Of a stretch of 9,793 nucleotides of DNA, positions 4,812 to 9,793 are shown piece by piece. Below the pieces are notes generated by a model. It did not search any database. It had not been told where the DNA came from and saw nothing but the letters and a program-made list of their open reading frames with translations. Each line of letters starts with the position of its first letter. Position 1 is the stretch's first letter. Source of the stretch: CAZGLK01 sp964526375. GTDB taxonomy: Bacteria > Patescibacteriota > Minisyncoccia > JACQLN01. The stretch spans positions 1 through 9,793 of the forward strand of contig CAZGLK010000028.1 in the NCBI GenBank assembly GCA_964526375.1, in the 5' to 3' direction. The translations under genes were made by a program, and so were the position numbers.

Positions 4812-5336
4812 CTACCTCAAAAACAAAAACCCCACCAAGGGCAAGGCCGCCCAGACCGCCCGGCTAATGTCGCCTGAAAAAAGTTTGCTCACCAATTCCA
4901 CCTGGTTCAAAATATCCACATTGGTTACAAAGTTAAGGGCACTGGAGACCAAAAACCCCCAAGTGATTACGGCCAAGAGCAGCGTTTTTATGCGGCCGGT
5001 GTAATCGCCGCCGCTGTTTTTGTAAAAGTGCTTGGCAATGGAAGAGATCAAAATCAAATAAATTACCGCTACCGCCCCCAAGAACACCCAAACATTATTG
5101 CCCATTCTTAAGGCCCACTCAAACGGCAGAGCCTGGTATAAAGCCGTAACCACATAAACAGCCAGGGCCAAAACAATAATTTTGCGCCGCTTAAGCACAG
5201 CCGCCGCGCCCAAACTTAAAACGGCAAAGGCGATAATAAACCAGACATCCGCCTTTTGAGCGCCGGCAAACAAGCCGTCAGCTTTGGCATTGATGTCGCG
5301 AGCAAAATCGATTAAAGAGTTAAGAATCTTGGACAC
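4812..5336 (-). CDS. Conserved-looking membrane protein with five predicted transmembrane segments
   Basis: This is a 174-aa protein of no recognised family. Hydrophobic segments at about 31-49, 52-70, 81-101, 117-136 and 157-173 suggest five membrane passes after an amphipathic N-terminal stretch (MSKILNSLIDFARDINAKAD). Polar residues at 102-116 (KHFYKNSGGDYTGRIK) form the largest loop. There are no catalytic motifs. The start is a GTG at 5336; no ATG or Shine-Dalgarno sequence fits better. It lies 94 bp downstream of dnaJ on the same strand and may be read from the heat-shock cluster. Its last 20 or so codons are duplicated in the relic at 2898-3007, so this gene's 3' end looks like a recombination or integration site. 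A membrane stress function would be speculation. Confidence 0.85.
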   Translation of the reverse strand: MSKILNSLIDFARDINAKADGLFAGAQKADVWFIIAFAVLSLGAAAVLKRRKIIVLALAVYVVTALYQALPFEWALRMGNNVWVFLGAVAVIYLILISSIAKHFYKNSGGDYTGRIKTLLLAVITWGFLVSSALNFVTNVDILNQVELVSKLFSGDISRAVWAALPLVGFLFLR

Positions 5337-5343
5337 AATTAAT

Positions 5344-5425
5344 CAACGAATAACTAATCAGTGCGAACAAACGAATAAGCGAATTCGTTTATTCGAAAAT
5401 TCGAAAGAAATTCGTTATTCGCTGA
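5344..5425. repeat. CGAATAA/TTATTCG palindromic repeat in the dnaJ downstream gap
   Basis: CGAATAAGCGAATTCGTTTATTCG-type sequence at 5372-5395 is a 24-bp palindrome with one mismatched pair, centred on GAATTC. Outer CGAATAAC (5347-5354) and GTTATTCG (5414-5421) pair around it, so the gap can fold as a long hairpin. It has the same flavour as the rpmA leader. It may serve as a weak terminator for dnaJ, though it has no proper T-run. Confidence 0.6.
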
Positions 5426-5430
5426 TACTA

Positions 5431-6498
5431 TTATATCTCATCCCCCAGCTCTTCTAACAGCTTTCGGGCTCGGGGCGAGAGTTTCTTTGGCACTCTTACA
5501 TTTATTTTAACATACTGATCACCCCGGCGGCTAGCCGAAAAAGGCATGCCCTTGCCTTTTAACTTAAACACCGTACCTGACCCTGCACCTTCGGGTATTT
5601 TGAGTTCTACATGAGTGTCTATGGTTTTAACATTGATGTTGGCGCCCAAAGCCGCCTGGGAAAAAGAAACATCCAGCTGGCTGTAAAGATCAGCCCCCTT
5701 GCGTTCAAAAATAGGGTGGCTTTTCACCACAACCCTAATTTCCAAATCCCCGGCCGCGCCACCGCGAACGCCTTCTTCTCCCTTGCCGTGCACGCGCAAG
5801 AGGCCGCCTGATTCTATTCCCGCCGGGATGGGAATGGAAAGTTTTTCTATTTTTCTGACCCGGCCCTCACCTGAACATTCGCCGCAGGATTGTTCGGGAT
5901 ACTCACCTTCGCCCTGGCAGGTAGGGCAAACCGTAGAGTGTGAAAAAACGCCGAAAAGAGTTCTTTGGGTTTTTCTTATCTCGCCCTCGCCGCCGCAGGC
6001 CTTGCATTTTATTCTGCCAGTTCCGGGTTCACAACCCCTGCCCTCGCAGCGGTTGCATTTTACCAGTTTGCGCAACTCAATATCCTTAACCACTCCCCGA
6101 AATGCCTCTTCTAAACTTATTTCCAAAGTTACGCCAATGTCACGGCCGCCTTGAGCCGCTTTACGGACGCGATGTCCGCCGCGGCTGGAGAAAAAGTCAC
6201 CCAAGATATCGCCCAAATCAAAATCTCCAAAATCAAAATTAGAAGAAAAGTCAAACCCCGGCTGGCCGCCTTGGGCGGAAAAACCGGAGCCGTCAAAAAC
6301 TTGCCCAAACTGATCGTACTGGGCCCGCTTCTCGGGATTGCCCAAGATCTGATAAGCTTCGTTGACTTCTTTAAACCTGGCTTCATCGCCGCCGCGATCG
6401 GGGTGATACTGGTGGGCCTTGTGACGGTAAGCCTTTTTGACTTCGTCTTGCGAGGCCTTGCGGTCAACTCCTAAGATGTTGTAGTAATCTTTGGACAT
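5431..6498 (-). CDS. dnaJ: Chaperone protein DnaJ (Hsp40)
   Basis: This is the DnaK co-chaperone; it delivers unfolded clients and stimulates DnaK ATP hydrolysis. In the 355-aa product the J domain (1-66) carries HPD at 32-34. A Gly/Phe-rich linker follows (about 66-108). All four CxxCxGxG zinc motifs are intact, at Cys148/151, 165/168, 191/194 and 205/208. The two C-terminal substrate-binding beta domains run from about 216 to 340. This is the class I (type A) architecture, slightly shorter than E. coli DnaJ (376 aa). I chose the ATG at 6498, giving MSKDYYNILG; a TTG at 6510 would add only four residues. GGTGG five bases before the ATG is one of the few ribosome-site-like sequences in the window. 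It is last in the hrcA-grpE-dnaK-dnaJ order. Confidence 0.97.
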   Translation of the reverse strand: MSKDYYNILGVDRKASQDEVKKAYRHKAHQYHPDRGGDEARFKEVNEAYQILGNPEKRAQYDQFGQVFDGSGFSAQGGQPGFDFSSNFDFGDFDLGDILGDFFSSRGGHRVRKAAQGGRDIGVTLEISLEEAFRGVVKDIELRKLVKCNRCEGRGCEPGTGRIKCKACGGEGEIRKTQRTLFGVFSHSTVCPTCQGEGEYPEQSCGECSGEGRVRKIEKLSIPIPAGIESGGLLRVHGKGEEGVRGGAAGDLEIRVVVKSHPIFERKGADLYSQLDVSFSQAALGANINVKTIDTHVELKIPEGAGSGTVFKLKGKGMPFSASRRGDQYVKINVRVPKKLSPRARKLLEELGDEI

Positions 6499-6509
6499 AG
6501 CGACCACCA

Positions 6510-6626
6510 AATTACTAATTCCTAATATCTAATTTCTAATCAATTCCCAATATCTAATGACCAATTTTTAAATTAGATATTTAGGCATTAGACATTTTAT
6601 TAGAAATTAGAAATTGGTAATTGGAC
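6510..6626. repeat. CTAATTTCTAAT palindromic repeat between dnaK and dnaJ
   Basis: The left half repeats CTAATNTCTAAT units (6516-6553). The right half contains their complements, for example TTAGAAATTAGAAATTGG (6600-6617), so the 130-bp dnaK-dnaJ gap is largely an imperfect inverted repeat. No consensus promoter was seen. It could act as a processing or attenuation hairpin that lowers dnaJ output relative to dnaK, but this is inference. Confidence 0.55.
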
Positions 6627-6628
6627 AT

Positions 6629-8539
6629 CTACTTCTCCTTAAACTCTCCTTCCTCCGCCCCAGCATCTTTTTTATCATCCCCATCCGATTTTTTATCGGA
6701 GCCGTCAGCCGGCGCTTGTTTATACAAATCCGCGCCGATTTTCTGAAGAGCCTGACTTAATGTTTCAGTTTTAGATTTAAGTTCCGCCATCTCGGCCGAA
6801 TCCTTGGCCTGCTTGAGTGTTTCAATACCCGCCTCCACTTCTTTTTTAACATTGGCTGGAACTTTATCGCCTAAGTCCCTTAGGGTTTTCTCGGCAGTAT
6901 AGATCAAGCCCTCGGCCCCAATTCTGGCCTCCGACAACTCTTTTCTGCGAGTATCTTCTTGAGCATGGGCTTCGGCCTCACGCTTCATGCGCTCTATTTC
7001 TTCTTTAGAAAGGCCCGAGGAGCCTTCAATGCGAATGGATTGGCTTTTGCCGGAAGCCTTGTCTTTGGCCGAAACCGAAAGTATGCCATTGGCGTCAATG
7101 TCAAAAGCGACTTCTATTTGAGGCAGGCCGCGGGGCGAGGGCGGAATGCCGTCTAAAATAAACTTGCCCAGAGTTTTGTTGTCGGCCGCCATGGGCCGCT
7201 CACCCTGCAGAATATGAATTTCCACCTGGGGCTGATTGTCGGCCGCCGTGGAAAAAGTTTGAGTTTTAGCCGTGGGAATGGTGGTGTTTTTGGCAATCAG
7301 CACCGTCATGACGCCGCCCAAGGTTTCTAAGCCCAAAGACAAAGGCGTAACATCCAAAAGCAAAACATCCTTTACATCGCCCTGCAAAATGCCGGCCTGC
7401 ACCGCCGCGCCCAGCGCCACCACTTCGTCGGGGTTGATGTTCTTGTGCGGCTCTTTGCCAAAAAGCTTTTTAACCGCCTCCTGCATGGCCGGCATGCGGG
7501 TTTGCCCGCCCACCAAAATAACCTCGTTGATTTCGCCTAGCTTAAAGCCGGCATCCTGCACAGTATTGCGGGTATGCTCTATGGATTCTTCTATTTCCGG
7601 CCGCACCAAGTCCTCCAGCTTGGCCCGCGTAAAGCGAATCAAAAAATGTTTGGGGCCGTTGGCATCGGTGGTAATGAAAGGAATGTTGATCTCGGTTTCC
7701 AAAACCGACGAAAGCTCATGCTTGGCTTTCTCGGCCGCTTCTTTTAGCCGCTGCAAAGCCAAAGCATCTTTGGAAAGATCCAGACCCTGATCTTTTTTAA
7801 ACTCGTCTATTAGATGGTGAATTATTTTCTGGTCAAAGTCATCGCCGCCCAAGTGGGTATCGCCGCCCACCGCTTTTACTTCAACGGTATCTTGAGACAC
7901 TTCCAAAACCGAAACATCAAAGGTGCCGCCGCCAAAATCGTAGACCACTATTTTTTCCTCTTTCTTTTTATCCAAACCATAAGCCAGCGCGGCGGCAGTA
8001 GGCTCGTTCAAAATCCGGCGCACATTAAGCCCAGCGATCTCACCCGCCTCTTTGGTAGCCTTTCTTTGGGCATCGTTAAAGTAGGCTGGTACGGTTATAA
8101 CCGCTTCGGTTATTTTTTCGCCCAGTTTGTCTTCGGCGTCATGCTTTAATTTTTGCAGAATCATGGCCGAAACCTCCTGCGGCTTGTACCAACGCGCCTG
8201 GCCCGAACTTGCTTGAGGGTCGGCCATTTTTATTTCCACCGAGTCGTCACCGGCGGCTCTAATTTCGTAAGGCAATAATTTTTTGTCCCGCTGGACCTCG
8301 AGGTCGTCGTACTTGCGCCCAATCAGCCGCTTAATGGAAAATAAAGTGTTCTGGCTGTTGGTAACTGCCTGCCTTTTGGCCAGAAGACCCGCTATCCTCT
8401 CACCCGTTTTTTGAACGGCCACAATGGAGGGCGTGGTGCGGTTGCCCTCTTTGTTTTCAATTATTTTCGGCTCACCGCCAACCACCACCGCCATGGCGGA
8501 GTTGGTAGTGCCAAGGTCAATTCCTAGTATTTTGCTCAT
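6629..8539 (-). CDS. dnaK: Chaperone protein DnaK (Hsp70)
   Basis: This is an ATP-driven foldase that binds exposed hydrophobic peptide segments. Its 636 aa is a normal length. The nucleotide-binding domain (about 1-385) has GIDLGTTNS (6-14), the catalytic Lys70 in SIKRLIGRKYDD, FNDAQRKATKEAG (154-166), NEPTAAALAYG (178-188), the phosphate-2 loop DFGGGTFD (201-208) and ILVGGQTRMP (341-350). The interdomain linker is DVLLLDVTPLS (391-401). The substrate-binding beta domain runs to about 505 and the helical lid to about 606. The tail is Asp/Lys-rich and ends AEEGEFKEK, differing from the E. coli EEVKDKK end. ATG start, no Shine-Dalgarno sequence. It is in the same orientation as grpE and dnaJ. 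No residue needed for ATPase activity is missing. Confidence 0.98.
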   Translation of the reverse strand: MSKILGIDLGTTNSAMAVVVGGEPKIIENKEGNRTTPSIVAVQKTGERIAGLLAKRQAVTNSQNTLFSIKRLIGRKYDDLEVQRDKKLLPYEIRAAGDDSVEIKMADPQASSGQARWYKPQEVSAMILQKLKHDAEDKLGEKITEAVITVPAYFNDAQRKATKEAGEIAGLNVRRILNEPTAAALAYGLDKKKEEKIVVYDFGGGTFDVSVLEVSQDTVEVKAVGGDTHLGGDDFDQKIIHHLIDEFKKDQGLDLSKDALALQRLKEAAEKAKHELSSVLETEINIPFITTDANGPKHFLIRFTRAKLEDLVRPEIEESIEHTRNTVQDAGFKLGEINEVILVGGQTRMPAMQEAVKKLFGKEPHKNINPDEVVALGAAVQAGILQGDVKDVLLLDVTPLSLGLETLGGVMTVLIAKNTTIPTAKTQTFSTAADNQPQVEIHILQGERPMAADNKTLGKFILDGIPPSPRGLPQIEVAFDIDANGILSVSAKDKASGKSQSIRIEGSSGLSKEEIERMKREAEAHAQEDTRRKELSEARIGAEGLIYTAEKTLRDLGDKVPANVKKEVEAGIETLKQAKDSAEMAELKSKTETLSQALQKIGADLYKQAPADGSDKKSDGDDKKDAGAEEGEFKEK

Positions 8540-8594
8540 AGTATTTTAATTTTATTAAATTAGTTACTGTTCAGGACATTACCCGTAACTAAAT

Positions 8595-8715
8595 GAATGA
8601 CAAATTTCAAAGCTCAAATGTCAAATCAAATCCAAATGACTAAATGTCAAAAGGTAATTTTGGGTTTTGGATTTTGAAATTTATTTGACATTTGGATTTA
8701 GTCATTTGATTTTTA
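8595..8715. repeat. AAATCCAAA/TTTGGATTT imperfect palindromic repeat, second copy
   Basis: This fills most of the 200-bp grpE-dnaK gap. The 30 bases at 8607-8636 are identical to 2443-2472. The right half (8664-8710) repeats TTTGGATTT and folds back on the left. A small AGTTAC/GTAACT stem (8562-8567/8585-8590) lies between it and dnaK. No consensus promoter or CIRCE element was found here. Confidence 0.7.
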
Positions 8716-8739
8716 CCGGCCAGCAACGCTCCCTGTACT

Positions 8740-9198
8740 TCACTTACCAACTTTCACCCTCGCCGCCCTCAAAACCTCCCCGCCAAACAAGTATCCTCTC
8801 TGCACCACCTCCGCCACCACGCCGGCCTCGCCCTCGGATTCACCCACGGATTCATGGTAAACCGGATCAAACTTACTCCCTAGGGCTTTGATTTCTTCCA
8901 GGCCGCTTTTTGCGAGTATATCAACCAGCAATTTTCTGATCTCCGCCCAACCTTCTGCCTCTTGAGCGGCTTCCAGAGCATCCAAAACCGGCAGCATCTG
9001 CTTAACCAAGCCGGCTTGCGCCCATTTATCCAAATCAGCCAGTTTTTCCCGCCACTCCTTTTGGATGTTGATCAAATCGGCCTTGGCCCGCTTCCAGCCG
9101 TTTAGATATTCATCGCGCTCTTTCTCGGCCAGCCTTAGTTTCTCCTCAAGATCTTTAGCTCCCTCTTCAATCTTTGTTTGTTCTTCAGTATTTCCCAC
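8740..9198 (-). CDS. grpE: Nucleotide exchange factor GrpE
   Basis: GrpE releases ADP from DnaK and works as a dimer. The 152-aa protein is short (E. coli GrpE is about 197), mainly because the disordered N-terminus is trimmed. A long charged dimerising helix (about 5-60) is followed by a helical bundle (about 60-98) and the beta-wing that contacts DnaK. The wing holds GLEEIKALGSKFDPVYHE (99-116) and VVAEVVQRGYLFGGEVLRAA (127-146), both diagnostic. The start is GTG at 9198, and an overlapping out-of-frame GTG precedes it by two bases. Only a weak AAGAAG lies immediately upstream. The stop is TGA, which argues against the Gracilibacteria-type recoding of TGA. It lies 72 bp downstream of hrcA and 200 bp upstream of dnaK. 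Confidence 0.95.
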   Translation of the reverse strand: MGNTEEQTKIEEGAKDLEEKLRLAEKERDEYLNGWKRAKADLINIQKEWREKLADLDKWAQAGLVKQMLPVLDALEAAQEAEGWAEIRKLLVDILAKSGLEEIKALGSKFDPVYHESVGESEGEAGVVAEVVQRGYLFGGEVLRAARVKVGK

Positions 9199-9204
9199 AC
9201 TTCT

Positions 9205-9270
9205 TACCCTACCAATTACTAATCACTACAAATCTACTAATATTATTAGTATATTAGTAATTATTCGTAA
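9205..9270. repeat. TACTAAT/ATTAGTA palindromic repeat between hrcA and grpE
   Basis: TACTAATATTATTAGTA (9235-9251) has 8-bp arms around one base. Flanking AATTACTAAT (9214-9223) and ATTAGTAATTA units extend the inverted symmetry across the 72-bp gap and into the hrcA stop codon. It contains no CIRCE (TTAGCACTC-N9-GAGTGCTAA) and no obvious promoter. Confidence 0.55.
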
Positions 9271-9756
9271 TTAGTAGGCTGTTTCGTTAAGAATTCTGCT
9301 AATATACTCTACCAACCCCACATTGCGCCTGTAATCCATGCGCCGTGGGCCGATTATGGAAATAAAACCGGTCTGGCCCCGAGGCAGTTGATACCGCCCC
9401 GTTACCAAACTCAATTCGTTAATCTCTTTTATGGGGTTCTCCCGACCCACAAAAACATTCCAGCCGCCGCCCAGCATATCCTCCCACAATCTGTCAAAAT
9501 AAAGATCCACATTGTCCATCAGCAACATCAGCTGGCCCAAACCTATGGTATCTTGAAACTCCGGTTCCTCAACCACTCGGGCCAAGCCGTAGCTGTAAAC
9601 AACCCCACCATCCATTGTACCAGCAACCGAGAGCTCCTTGGAAATTTCCGCCGACAAGCGAGAAATTTCTTTAAGCAAGGCCGGCTCATCGGGCCAGTCT
9701 CTGTGCAGCGAAGCCGCCACCTTTTGCGTTTCTTTGGGTGTCAATTCACCAATCAC
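9271..9756 (-). CDS. hrcA: HrcA-like heat-shock repressor, effector/dimerisation part only
   Basis: The 161-aa product matches the C-terminal portion of HrcA, the CIRCE-binding repressor of chaperone operons. Recognisable blocks are LTPKETQKVAASL (5-17), GLARVVEEPEF (57-67), VFVGRENP (101-108), ELSLVTGRY (113-121) and GFISIIGPRRMDYRRNVGLV (130-149). The family is normally about 340 aa and starts with a winged-helix DNA-binding domain, which is absent here. The start is GTG at 9756; an in-frame TAG at 9780-9778 blocks extension, and only eight codons separate them. Either the DNA-binding half is a separate upstream ORF outside the window, or the gene is truncated. Sequencing error at the TAG is possible but unlikely alone, because the upstream bases look like intergenic repeat. 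Gene order before grpE supports the identity. Confidence 0.85.
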   Translation of the reverse strand: MIGELTPKETQKVAASLHRDWPDEPALLKEISRLSAEISKELSVAGTMDGGVVYSYGLARVVEEPEFQDTIGLGQLMLLMDNVDLYFDRLWEDMLGGGWNVFVGRENPIKEINELSLVTGRYQLPRGQTGFISIIGPRRMDYRRNVGLVEYISRILNETAY

Positions 9757-9793
9757 ACTATTGGTCTTATTGGTCCTCTAAGTCTTATCGGAC
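9757..9793. repeat. ATTGGTC/GACCAAT tandem-like units upstream of the hrcA ORF
   Basis: The final bases read ATTGGTCTTATTGGTCCTCT followed by AAGTCTTATCGGAC, which is two near-copies of TATTGGTC and a related third unit. The simple repetitive character resembles the other gaps more than coding DNA. The block is cut by the window edge, so its length and pairing partner are unknown. Confidence 0.35.

Noticed and set aside
5699..6474. Long + strand ORFs opposite dnaJ
   Set aside because: They are antisense shadows of a gene with all DnaJ motifs intact.
6499..6510. TTG-initiated longer DnaJ (four extra residues)
   Set aside because: The ATG at 6498 gives the usual MSKDYYNILG start and has GGTGG at a suitable distance.
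7272..8149. Long + strand ORFs opposite dnaK
   Set aside because: They are antisense shadows of a complete DnaK reading frame.

Overview
The window reads like a chromosome fragment of a Candidate Phyla Radiation (Patescibacteria, most likely Parcubacteria-like) bacterium. This is an inference from five observations: compact genes, mostly without recognisable Shine-Dalgarno sequences; short versions of GrpE and HrcA; a small membrane protein of no recognised family beside the chaperone genes; a tRNA without an encoded CCA; and AT-rich gaps filled with imperfect palindromic repeats. The genetic code looks standard, since TGA ends grpE. No 16S gene or other decisive marker is present, so the taxonomy stays tentative.

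Layout. On the + strand at the left is rpmA (bL27, 90-362). It converges on a minus-strand block: rplI (bL9, 517-978), a C-terminal processing protease of family S41 (1068-2288) and a 28-residue membrane micro-ORF coupled to it (2288-2374). A repeat-rich stretch follows, carrying a partial copy of a tRNA 3' end, three hairpins and tRNA-Lys(TTT) with its promoter (about 2380-2880). Next is a roughly 1.9-kb island (2898-4880) bounded by two copies of the 3' end of one membrane-protein gene. The island holds a putative HEIAH zinc metallopeptidase gene (3454-4551), a small overlapping partner gene (3042-3464), a 151-bp MITE-like inverted repeat and a perfect 48-bp palindrome. The intact membrane protein (4812-5336) follows. 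The right half is a minus-strand heat-shock cluster in transcription order hrcA (C-terminal part only) - grpE - dnaK - dnaJ.

How the genes work together. DnaK, DnaJ and GrpE form the standard ATP-driven chaperone cycle. HrcA normally represses such clusters through CIRCE operators, but no CIRCE is visible here and this HrcA ORF lacks its DNA-binding domain. bL27 and bL9 belong to the large ribosomal subunit. The S41 protease would act outside the membrane on C-termini of exported proteins, perhaps with the 28-residue membrane peptide. The interval between the protease and dnaJ looks like an insertion hotspot: it contains a duplicated tRNA 3' end, a duplicated gene 3' end with a sharp drop in identity at its edge, and all of the most complex palindromes except the 44-bp one beside rpmA.
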